Source: JBCCMB01 sp039026555 (GTDB lineage: Bacteria > Pseudomonadota > Alphaproteobacteria > Caulobacterales > Hyphomonadaceae). From it: DNA of 6,988 bases. Shown here piece after piece: positions 1 to 5,650 of the stretch (its first letter is position 1; every line of letters starts with the position of its first letter). The translations under genes were made by a program, and so were the position numbers. The notes under the pieces were generated by a model. It saw only the letters and a program-made list of their open reading frames with translations. It did not search any database and had not been told where the DNA came from. The stretch is from assembly GCA_039026555.1 (NCBI GenBank), contig JBCCMB010000143.1, positions 1 through 6,988 on the forward strand, read 5' to 3'.

Positions 1-39
1 CTTAAAGTTTTCTAGATTGCAATTGAAGCCGGTTTAGGC
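1..39. other. AT-rich, stop-closed leader before the nrdJ module
   Basis: This edge piece is visibly AT-richer than the rest of the window and has stops in all three forward frames: TAG at 13-15 in the frame of the downstream gene, TAG at 35-37 in the second frame, and TAA at 3-5 plus TGA at 24-26 in the third. The few codons it could encode in the second frame (TTA, AGA and similar) are unlike those of the neighbouring genes. It therefore looks like intergenic or interrupting DNA rather than the middle of a large nrdJ gene. It is too short to tell a promoter region from the end of an inserted element. Confidence 0.5.
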
Positions 40-900
40 GTGCGCTTGGAAGCGAGCCGGCCCAAGGTCGATGCAGAGCTGCAATCGCGGATCAATGAAG
101 CGCGGCGCCGCGCCCATGCGCCGCCCGCGCCAACCGGCGAAGTCGCCGCCACACATGCGTCAGAGCCGCGACTCGACCCACAATCCGAAGGCGCCGTCAG
201 CCGCCAACGCCTGCCCGATCGCCGTAAGGGCTACATCCAAAAGGCCACGGTTGGAGGCCACAAAGTGTACCTGCATACCGGCGAATTCGAAGACGGCGAG
301 CTCGGCGAGATCTTCATCGACATGCATAAGGAAGGCGCAGCATTCCGGTCGTTGATGAATAATTTCGCGATCGCGATTTCTATAGGACTTCAATACGGCG
401 TTCCGCTGGAAGAATTTGTCGACGCATTCGTTTTCACCCGGTTCGAGCCGGCCGGCGAGGTCACTGGCAATGATTCCATCCGCCGCGCGACGTCCATCTT
501 GGATTACATCTTCCGCGAATTGGCGGTGTCGTACTTAGGCCGCGAAGACCTCGCCGAAGTTCATAACGTCTCGCATGACGGTCTTGGCCACGGCGAAGCG
601 GACGGCGCGTCGCCGGCCGAAGAGGTGGCGAAGCTGATTTCCAAAGGCTTCAGCCGCGGCGTAACGCCCGACAATATCGTTTTTCTCGATGCGAAACGCG
701 ACGCGTCCGATGACGAGATCGACGAGGCGGACGTTGATGTATCACTAGACGCCCCGTCAAACGGCCCGTCTAACGATGGAGAGGACGAAGACCCTGAGTA
801 TCTTGGAGATGCATGCCCAGCTTGCGGCCATTTCACGCTTCGCCACGATGACGGCGCCGCCGTTTGCGACGCTTGCGGCGCAATCGTTCAAACCGCTTAG
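40..900 (+). CDS. nrdJ: C-terminal module of B12-dependent ribonucleotide reductase (NrdJ), split or 5'-truncated
   Basis: Class II ribonucleotide reductase uses adenosylcobalamin to convert ribonucleotides to deoxyribonucleotides in the cytoplasm. This 286-residue product matches only the end of that enzyme. A variable linker (about 1-57) leads into the conserved block beginning LPDRRKGY at residue 58. It continues through VGGHKVYL, FIDMHKEGAAFRSLMNN, QYGVPLEEFVDAF and TSILDYIFRELAVSYLG to about residue 167, the TSCPD-type domain of NrdJ. A very acidic linker follows (about 221-254), then a Cys tail, CPAC at 259-262 and CDAC at 276-279. Full alphaproteobacterial NrdJ is over 1000 residues with the catalytic barrel upstream; none of that is here, and the reading frame is closed by TAG at 13-15. 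There is no in-frame ATG before the conserved block, so a start would be GTG at 40 or TTG at 46. AGG at 36-38 sits 7 nt before the TTG, a weak ribosome site. It may be a free NrdJb-like subunit, as in the split NrdJa/NrdJb of Pseudomonas, or a gene remnant. Family assignment is firm; status is not. Confidence 0.85.
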   Translation: MRLEASRPKVDAELQSRINEARRRAHAPPAPTGEVAATHASEPRLDPQSEGAVSRQRLPDRRKGYIQKATVGGHKVYLHTGEFEDGELGEIFIDMHKEGAAFRSLMNNFAIAISIGLQYGVPLEEFVDAFVFTRFEPAGEVTGNDSIRRATSILDYIFRELAVSYLGREDLAEVHNVSHDGLGHGEADGASPAEEVAKLISKGFSRGVTPDNIVFLDAKRDASDDEIDEADVDVSLDAPSNGPSNDGEDEDPEYLGDACPACGHFTLRHDDGAAVCDACGAIVQTA

Positions 901-983
901 CGGGCGGCGATTAAGCACTATCGACCAATCGTGGCGCAAAGCTTGCTAAGTTTTGGCCCTAAAGATCGTATCCGATCCAGATT

Positions 984-991
984 AGAAGGGG
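984..991 (+). promoter_or_regulatory. Ribosome-binding site of the first pentapeptide protein
   Basis: AGAAGGGG is a purine-rich Shine-Dalgarno match ending 10 nt before the ATG at 1002. It supports this ATG as the start, as does the signal peptide that begins directly at it. The rest of 901-1001 shows only a 4-bp CCGC/GCGG hairpin across the nrdJ stop, without a T-run, and no convincing promoter. Confidence 0.6.
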
Positions 992-1001
992 TCGTATCAG
1001 A

Positions 1002-1496
1002 ATGCTCGCTAGATCTGTGCTTCTCGGCGCGGCGCTTGTTCTCGCCCCTGTCGCGGCCAACGCCCAGGACGCCACGCAAATTTCGAAAGTGGCGTCAGGC
1101 GCCTCTGCGTGCGTCGGCTGCAATCTCTTCCAAGCTGATTTCGCCTATCAGGAATTATCAGGCCGCAATCTCTCCGGCGCACGTTTGCGTCAGGCCGATC
1201 TCACCGTGGCCACGCTCGACCGCGCCAATCTTACAAACACGAACCTGTCCGTCGCGAACGCGTTTGGCGCGCGCTTACAATCCGCGAACCTAAAAGGCGC
1301 CAATCTGGACGACGCCGTGTTTGTCGGCGCTTGGCTCGGCGGCGCGGACATGAGCGGCGTGTCCATGCGCGGCGCAAATTTCTCCGGCGCCTATTTGGCG
1401 ACAACGAAGAACCTGAAACAAAGCCAATTGTCGACCGCCTGCGGCGATGCAACCACAGAATTGCCGGCAGGCTTGTCTATTCCGAATTGCGATTAG
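1002..1496 (+). CDS. Exported pentapeptide-repeat protein, short form (19 repeats)
   Basis: The 164-residue product opens with a classical Sec signal peptide: MLAR, a hydrophobic stretch, and a likely cut after AANA at residue 21. The mature protein should therefore be periplasmic or secreted. After a short spacer comes C37-x-x-C40, then 19 consecutive pentapeptides of the A(D/N)LXX kind from residue 38 to 132, with a Leu, Phe or Met every fifth residue (units such as FQADF, RQADL, DRANL, KGANL, RGANF); one unit, SVANA, breaks the rule. Such repeats fold into a right-handed quadrilateral beta-helix, here a little under five coils. The end carries C147-G and C163, 16 residues apart, around an LPAGL core. 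The function is unknown. The characterised gyrase-protecting members (Qnr, MfpA, AlbG) act in the cytoplasm, so that role does not fit an exported protein. The gene lies 101 bp after the nrdJ module and 154 bp before its longer paralogue. Confidence 0.88.
   Translation: MLARSVLLGAALVLAPVAANAQDATQISKVASGASACVGCNLFQADFAYQELSGRNLSGARLRQADLTVATLDRANLTNTNLSVANAFGARLQSANLKGANLDDAVFVGAWLGGADMSGVSMRGANFSGAYLATTKNLKQSQLSTACGDATTELPAGLSIPNCD
1113..1397 (+). repeat. Pentapeptide-coding repeat array, 19 units
   Basis: This is the stretch encoding residues 38-132 of the short protein: 19 units of 15 bp with no insertion or deletion that breaks the register. Units are diverged at DNA level, but GGCGC recurs at the Gly-Ala positions, which gives the region its GC periodicity. 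Confidence 0.8.
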
Positions 1497-1527
1497 TCGG
1501 GCGCGGGCGCCGGAAGGTTTCAATCTT

Positions 1528-1557
1528 TTGGTGTGAAAAACCGCCTAACTTTATAGT
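1528..1557 (+). promoter_or_regulatory. Candidate promoter of the long pentapeptide gene
   Basis: TTGGTG (1528-1533) and TATAGT (1552-1557) are separated by 18 bp in an AT-rich dip within otherwise GC-rich DNA. Transcription would start near 1564, leaving an untranslated leader of roughly 87 nt before the ATG at 1651. If real, the two pentapeptide genes need not depend on one transcript. This is judged by eye against sigma-70-type consensus only. Confidence 0.3.
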
Positions 1558-1559
1558 TT

Positions 1560-1581
1560 AAGACGAAACCCCGTCGTTTTT
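1560..1581 (+). terminator. Possible weak terminator or leader hairpin between the pentapeptide genes
   Basis: AAGACGA (1560-1566) can pair with TCGTTTT (1574-1580), with one G-U pair, around a 7-nt loop, and the 3' arm runs into TTTTT (1577-1581). The stem is short and AT-rich. It could end transcription from the short gene, or it could lie at the very start of the long gene's leader if the promoter just upstream is real. A small GGCG/CGCC hairpin at 1500-1511, just past the first stop codon, is not followed by a T-run. Confidence 0.25.
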
Positions 1582-1639
1582 AATGTTCCGAACGCTGGCC
1601 TTACAGCCTTTTAAGTCGATAGGGTCGTCGAACAGGTTT

Positions 1640-1643
1640 AGGG
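1640..1643 (+). promoter_or_regulatory. Ribosome-binding site of the long pentapeptide gene
   Basis: AGGG lies 7 nt before the ATG at 1651, which favours that start. A second in-frame ATG at 1663 would give a cleaner signal peptide beginning MKSLAIA, but it has no comparable ribosome site in front of it. Confidence 0.5.
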
Positions 1644-1650
1644 CTTAAGT

Positions 1651-2508
1651 ATGGGTACCGGAATGAAATCTCTGGCGATCGCCATCGTGTCCGTGTCTTT
1701 GCTCGCGTTGGATGCACCGAGCTTTGCGAAGGACAAGTCTTCCGCAACCGTGGTTCGTCTTCAAAAGGGCTTTAGCGGCGTATGTGAAGGCTGCGATCTG
1801 CGAGGACGCGATTTTTCCGGCGCGCATCTGTCCGGTGGGCGATTTCCAAACAGCCGGTTTCGGCGCGCGGACTTATCTGAGGTCTTGGCGACAGGCGCGG
1901 TGTTTTCCGGATCTGATTTCGTCGGCGCGGATCTCTCAAGCGCTGTCCTTGCAAGCGCGGAATTCAACGACGCCAATTTCAAAGGCGCCTCTCTTCGCGA
2001 CGTCGAGGCCAGCGGCGCGCAGTTTGAGGACGCCAGCATGTCCAGCGCCGATTTGTCGGGCGCGGTATTCGTCGGCGCGAATATGAGCGGCGCGCGACTG
2101 GTCTCCGCCATTCTCGACGACGCCGTGTTCACGGGCGCGCGGTTGGAATCGGCGAAGGTCGTCGAAGCCGATATGATTGAGACAGATTTTTCCGGCGCGA
2201 CTTTGTCGGATGCGGATTTTTCCTCGACCACCGCGTCTGGAGCGGTCTTCATCGGCGCTGTTTTGACCAATGCGCGCTTTATGGGCGCCACGCTAGATGG
2301 CGCAGATTTCTCGTCATCTCGACTAGAAGGCGTCAATTTTTCCGGCGCCCTAGGATTGGATGAGGCGATTTTCGACGGTGCATGTGGGAACGCCGCAACG
2401 ATTTTGCCCACATCGATCGATTTTGAGATGTGCGATCTGGGCGAAAGCTTCGAAATGATGGGCGGCCCGGAAATCGACGATATGGCGCACGGCGAAGCCG
2501 CCGAATAG
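1651..2508 (+). CDS. Exported pentapeptide-repeat protein, long form (38 repeats)
   Basis: The 285-residue product begins with a signal peptide: MKS at residues 5-7, a hydrophobic core, and a likely cut after PSFA at residue 26. It is expected outside the cytoplasm. C45-x-x-C48 marks the start of the repeat helix. Pentapeptides then run without a single register shift from EGCDL (46-50) to SGALG (231-235), 38 units. The fifth residue is almost always Leu, Phe or Met, and small residues, mostly Ala, fill the third. On known pentapeptide geometry this makes about nine and a half square coils, a rod near 45 angstroms long. The cap has C245-G and C261, 16 residues apart around an ILPTS segment, matching the short paralogue's cap spacing exactly. 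Unlike that protein it adds a 24-residue acidic tail rich in Glu, Asp and Met. The function is unknown. It ends 66 bp before the oppositely oriented aspS stop. The family is certain; export is very likely. Confidence 0.9.
   Translation: MGTGMKSLAIAIVSVSLLALDAPSFAKDKSSATVVRLQKGFSGVCEGCDLRGRDFSGAHLSGGRFPNSRFRRADLSEVLATGAVFSGSDFVGADLSSAVLASAEFNDANFKGASLRDVEASGAQFEDASMSSADLSGAVFVGANMSGARLVSAILDDAVFTGARLESAKVVEADMIETDFSGATLSDADFSSTTASGAVFIGAVLTNARFMGATLDGADFSSSRLEGVNFSGALGLDEAIFDGACGNAATILPTSIDFEMCDLGESFEMMGGPEIDDMAHGEAAE
1786..2355 (+). repeat. Pentapeptide-coding repeat array, 38 units
   Basis: This encodes residues 46-235 of the long protein as 38 uninterrupted 15-bp units. TCCGGCGC and GTCGGCGC recur in step with the Ser/Val-Gly-Ala units. 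A 14-bp stretch, GACGACGCCGTGTT, occurs both here (2116-2129) and in the short paralogue (1308-1321), in the same reading frame and in the same LDDAVF context. Confidence 0.8.
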
Positions 2509-2574
2509 ACGGTATTCAACAAAAGCCGGCCCATGTCCCCCGCCGAAGCTGGACAATTTAGCAAAACAAGACGT

Positions 2575-4383
2575 TTAAGCTTTTTTGTCGGCTTCGGACG
2601 GCGCTAGGCGGATATGCAGCTCGCGCAATTGCTCTTTTGACGCGTCGCCCGGCGCGCCCATCATGGGGTCCAGCCCCTGCTGGTTCATCGGGAATACGGT
2701 GACGTCGCGAATATTGTCGGTTTCCGCGAGCAACATCACGACACGATCAACGCCGATAGCTGCGCCCCCATGCGGCGGCGCGCCGTATTTGAACGCGTTC
2801 AGCATGCCGCCAAATTTTTCTTCCACAACTTCCGGTCCATAGCCGGCGATCTCGAACGCTTTGAGCATGATCTCCGCCTTATGGTTCCGGATGGCGCCGG
2901 AGGCGAGTTCATATCCATTGCAGACAATGTCGTATTGATAGGCGAGGACGTCCAAAGGATCTTTCGTCTCCAGCCCCTGCAGTTCACCCATCGGCATTGA
3001 GAAGGGGTTGTGGGAAAAATCGATGCGTTTTTCGTCTTCGTCGTATTCATACATTGGGAAATCGACGATCCAGCAAAAGCGGAACGCGCCTTTTTCTAGC
3101 AGGTCCAGCTCCTCGCCAATCCGCGCGCGCGCCGCGCCCTGCAGCTTCTCGGCGTCCGATTTCTTGCCGGCTGAGAAGAACAACGCGTCGCCAGCTTGGA
3201 TCCCAGCGCGCTCCGCCAGCGCTGATAGGGCTGCCGGTTCAAAGAATTTCGCGATGGGCCCCGTCGCCGTTAGCGCGCCCTCTTCCTCCACAAACCGCAT
3301 ATAGCCGAGCCCCGGCGCCTGCATTTCCTTCTTCGCCCAGCCATCCATCTTGTCGAAGAAGCTGCGCGGCTGATCCTTCGTGTTCGGCGCGGGGATGGCG
3401 CGCACGACGCCCCCGCCCTCAACGATCTTCTTGAAGACGCCCAAGGTCACGTCTTCCCGCGTGACGATATCGGAGACATCCGCGCAAATGATCGGGTTGC
3501 GTAAATCCGGCTTGTCCGTGCCGTATTTCAGCATGGCGTCGGCATACGGAATGCGCGGAAACGGCGTCGACGTGACCTGACGATCGCCCGCGAAGGCTTC
3601 AAACACCTCCGCCATAACGGGCTCGATCGCCGCAAAGACGTCGTCTTGCGTGACAAAGCTCATTTCAAAATCGAGCTGATAAAACTCCGTCGGCGACCGG
3701 TCGGCGCGTGCGTCTTCATCGCGGAAACACGGCGCGATCTGGAAATAGCGGTCGAAGCCGGCCACCATCAGCAATTGTTTAAACTGCTGCGGCGCCTGAG
3801 GCAGCGCGTAGAATTTGCCGGCATGCAGACGCGACGGTACGAGAAAATCGCGGGCCCCTTCAGGGCTGGAGGCGGTTAGGATGGGCGTTTGATATTCGGT
3901 GAAGCCGCGAGCATGCATCCCGCCCCGAAACGCTGAGATCACTTCAGAGCGCAATTTGATGTTGGCGTGCAGCGTATCGCGGCGCAGATCCAGATAGCGG
4001 TGCTTCAACCGAATGTCTTCAGGATAATCCGGCTCTCCAAACACCGGCAGAGGCAGCTCTTCCGCTTCCGACTGCACGAGAATGTCCGCCACTTGCAGCT
4101 CAACGCCGCCCGTCGGCAAGTTTTCGTTCACGGTATCCGCCGTGCGCGCTACCACTTCGCCGGTGAAGGAGACCACGCTTTCCACCCGAATACGCTCCAA
4201 CACGGAGAAATCTGGGTTTGACGGCGTGACCACGCATTGCATCAACCCGTAATGGTCGCGTAGATCAATGAATAACAGGCCCCCATGGTCGCGCTTGCGA
4301 TGCACCCAGCCGCTTAACCGGACCGTTTCACCGACCGCGTCGGGCCGCAGTTCGCCGCAAGTGTGCGTCCGGTATGCGTGCAT
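2575..4383 (-). CDS. aspS: Aspartyl-tRNA synthetase, probably non-discriminating
   Basis: This class IIb synthetase attaches aspartate to tRNA in the cytoplasm using ATP. It is 602 residues, close to the roughly 590 usual for bacteria, and complete. In order: an OB-fold anticodon domain (1-105, with GWVHRKRDHGG and FIDLRDHYG), motif 1 and the flipping-loop region (about 157-182), and motif 2 (214-241, with R221 in FRDE and the QLDFEM end). The bacterial GAD insertion follows (roughly 300-430), then the HNPFS segment and motif 3 (G544-V-D-R547). H33 and the TGG at 91-93 correspond, as I align them, to the His and Gly that mark non-discriminating AspRS in Pseudomonas aeruginosa. Such enzymes also charge tRNA(Asn) with Asp, for later amidation by GatCAB. 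The start is fixed by AGGAG 10 nt upstream and by the standard MHAYRTHTCGEL opening. It diverges from rnd across 85 bp. Confidence 0.98.
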   Translation of the reverse strand: MHAYRTHTCGELRPDAVGETVRLSGWVHRKRDHGGLLFIDLRDHYGLMQCVVTPSNPDFSVLERIRVESVVSFTGEVVARTADTVNENLPTGGVELQVADILVQSEAEELPLPVFGEPDYPEDIRLKHRYLDLRRDTLHANIKLRSEVISAFRGGMHARGFTEYQTPILTASSPEGARDFLVPSRLHAGKFYALPQAPQQFKQLLMVAGFDRYFQIAPCFRDEDARADRSPTEFYQLDFEMSFVTQDDVFAAIEPVMAEVFEAFAGDRQVTSTPFPRIPYADAMLKYGTDKPDLRNPIICADVSDIVTREDVTLGVFKKIVEGGGVVRAIPAPNTKDQPRSFFDKMDGWAKKEMQAPGLGYMRFVEEEGALTATGPIAKFFEPAALSALAERAGIQAGDALFFSAGKKSDAEKLQGAARARIGEELDLLEKGAFRFCWIVDFPMYEYDEDEKRIDFSHNPFSMPMGELQGLETKDPLDVLAYQYDIVCNGYELASGAIRNHKAEIMLKAFEIAGYGPEVVEEKFGGMLNAFKYGAPPHGGAAIGVDRVVMLLAETDNIRDVTVFPMNQQGLDPMMGAPGDASKEQLRELHIRLAPSEADKKA

Positions 4384-4393
4384 AGTCTAAGGG

Positions 4394-4398
4394 CTCCT
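4394..4398 (-). promoter_or_regulatory. aspS ribosome-binding site
   Basis: Read on the minus strand, AGGAG lies 10 nt before the aspS ATG (4383-4381). It is a good Shine-Dalgarno match at slightly long spacing and supports the chosen start. Confidence 0.65.
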
Positions 4399-4413
4399 GT
4401 CTTAAGTTTGGCG

Positions 4414-4442
4414 GACAAGCACACCGGCGCGGCGGGCTTGTC
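4414..4442. repeat. Perfect inverted repeat in the aspS-rnd divergent region
   Basis: GACAAGC (4414-4420) and GCTTGTC (4436-4442) are exact reverse complements separated by 15 bp of GC-rich DNA. Centre-to-centre spacing is 22 bp, about two helical turns, as expected for a dimeric regulator bound to one face. Alternatively it could form a hairpin in the rnd transcript. It sits in the only non-coding DNA shared by the two divergent genes. Confidence 0.5.
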
Positions 4443-4444
4443 AA
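4416..4444 (-). promoter_or_regulatory. Candidate aspS promoter
   Basis: On the minus strand a perfect TTGACA (4444-4439) is followed, after 17 bp, by TGCTTG (4421-4416), a poor -10 match. Transcription would begin near 4409 and give a leader of about 25 nt containing the ribosome site. The -35 and the position are convincing and the -10 is not. Both hexamers overlap the arms of the inverted repeat at 4414-4442. Confidence 0.4.
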
Positions 4445-4454
4445 GCAGTGTGCG

Positions 4455-4460
4455 AAGGAG
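4455..4460 (+). promoter_or_regulatory. rnd ribosome-binding site that sets the start
   Basis: AAGGAG ends 8 nt before the GTG at 4469, ideal spacing. The alternative in-frame GTG at 4448 lies upstream of this site and has no ribosome site of its own, so the 4469 start is preferred. Confidence 0.75.
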
Positions 4461-4468
4461 CTCCGCGC

Positions 4469-5647
4469 GTGACATCCAGCGTCGGCGACGAGTTAAGACT
4501 GATTTCAACAAATGCAGCGCTTGAAAACGCCTGCGAAAAACTAGCGGAAGGCCCGTTTTTGGCGGTGGATACCGAGTTCCACCGCGAATCAACCTATTGG
4601 CCGAAGCTCTGTTTGATCCAAGCTGCGACGCCTGATTTTGACGTCTTGATCGACCCGTTGGCGGACGGTTTGGACCTCAAACCCTTCCTGGATCTCATCG
4701 CAGATCCCTCGCGCCCGAAGGTGTTTCATGCGGCGCGCCAGGATATGGAGATCTTTACACGCCTGATTGGGTCGCCGCCGGGCCCCGTCTTCGATAGCCA
4801 GATCGCCGCCATGGCTTGCGGGCTTGGCGATTCGATTTCCTATGAAAATCTCGTCTCGCAGCTCTTGAAAGGCCAGGTGGACAAGTCTTCGCAATTCACC
4901 GATTGGACGCGCCGGCCGCTCTCAGACAAGCAACTCCGCTATGCGCGCAGCGATGTGACTTATCTGCGAGAGGCCTATCCAATCTTGAAAGCCAAGCTGG
5001 AGCGGTTGGACCGCATGGCGTGGATCGAAGAAGAAACGGCCGTGCTGGTCGATCCCGCCACTTACGATACGGATCCGGAAAAGGCCTGGCGTCGTTTGAA
5101 ACTTCGCAAGCCCAAGCAGGATTATTTGGCCGTGCTGGCGGGCGTAGCGGCGTGGCGTGAGCGCGTCGCACAGGATTTGAACAAACCACGCGGCCGCATT
5201 TTGAAGGACGACGCCGTTCAGGAAATCGCGCAGCAAAAACCACAAACGGCGGATGCGATGGATCGCCTTCGCGCAGTACCTAAGGGCTTCGCCAATTCGC
5301 GGAACGGCAAATCACTTTTAGAAACTATCAACGCGGCGCTGATGGCCCCCGAGGATTTTGCGCCGAAGATTGAGCGGCGTCCGCCCCCCCAGCACTCGCC
5401 CGGAGCCGTCGGAGACTTGCTCAAAGTGCTGTTGAAGCATGTCGCCGAGGATGCGGGCGTCGCGCCGCGATTGATCGCGAACGCCGCAGATGTGGAACGT
5501 ATAGCGGTGGAGGACGCGCCGGATGTCGCCGCTTTAAGCGGTTGGCGACGACAGGTCTTTGGAGAAAAAGCGCTGGCGCTGAAGGCCGGAAAGATTGGGC
5601 TGGCGGTCTCGCGCCGAGGCGTCAAACTCTTCGACGTAGAGACCTAG
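4469..5647 (+). CDS. rnd: Ribonuclease D
   Basis: RNase D is a cytoplasmic 3'-to-5' exoribonuclease that trims tRNA and other stable RNA precursors. From GTG 4469 it is 392 residues, near the 375 of the E. coli enzyme. The N-terminal DEDDy nuclease domain (about 10-180) shows all expected catalytic positions: D34-T-E36 in Exo I, D92 in the HAARQD stretch of Exo II, and Y158-x-x-x-D162 in Exo III, with D109 in a conserved VFDSQ segment. An HRDC RNA-binding domain follows (about 212-292, with AVLAGVAAWRE and the PRGRILKDD motif). A third helical region to the C-terminus has an APRLIA segment, which probably acts as the second HRDC-like domain. The gene diverges from aspS and converges on ppx with only 3 bp between stop codons. 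A start at 4448 would add seven residues but has no ribosome site. Confidence 0.96.
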   Translation: MTSSVGDELRLISTNAALENACEKLAEGPFLAVDTEFHRESTYWPKLCLIQAATPDFDVLIDPLADGLDLKPFLDLIADPSRPKVFHAARQDMEIFTRLIGSPPGPVFDSQIAAMACGLGDSISYENLVSQLLKGQVDKSSQFTDWTRRPLSDKQLRYARSDVTYLREAYPILKAKLERLDRMAWIEEETAVLVDPATYDTDPEKAWRRLKLRKPKQDYLAVLAGVAAWRERVAQDLNKPRGRILKDDAVQEIAQQKPQTADAMDRLRAVPKGFANSRNGKSLLETINAALMAPEDFAPKIERRPPPQHSPGAVGDLLKVLLKHVAEDAGVAPRLIANAADVERIAVEDAPDVAALSGWRRQVFGEKALALKAGKIGLAVSRRGVKLFDVET

Positions 5648-5650
5648 CGT

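Noticed and set aside
1..40. Programmed frameshift joining an upstream NrdJ frame to the module
   Set aside because: The second frame overlaps the module frame only at 16-34, where there is no slippery heptamer, and its codons look non-coding.
893..903. CCGC-TTA-GCGG hairpin spanning the nrdJ stop codon
   Set aside because: Four base pairs with a 3-nt loop and no T-run after it; expected by chance in GC-rich DNA.
943..971. TTGCTA and TCGTAT as a promoter for the short pentapeptide gene
   Set aside because: Spacing is right but both hexamers are poor matches; indistinguishable from chance.
2521..2545. A possible aspS terminator on the minus strand: CGGC/GCCG arms followed by GC and TTTT
   Set aside because: Only four base pairs with an 11-nt loop, and the T-run is short. 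Too weak to list as a feature.
1761..2564. A 267-codon open frame on the minus strand, opposite the long pentapeptide gene, with its own five-residue Ser/Ala/Pro rhythm
   Set aside because: It is the mirror of the 15-bp repeat periodicity in the sense gene. It has no signal peptide, no family resemblance and no ribosome site that I can see, while the sense strand has a clear family match.
4448..4468. An upstream GTG giving rnd seven extra residues
   Set aside because: The AAGGAG ribosome site lies downstream of this GTG and is ideally placed for the GTG at 4469.
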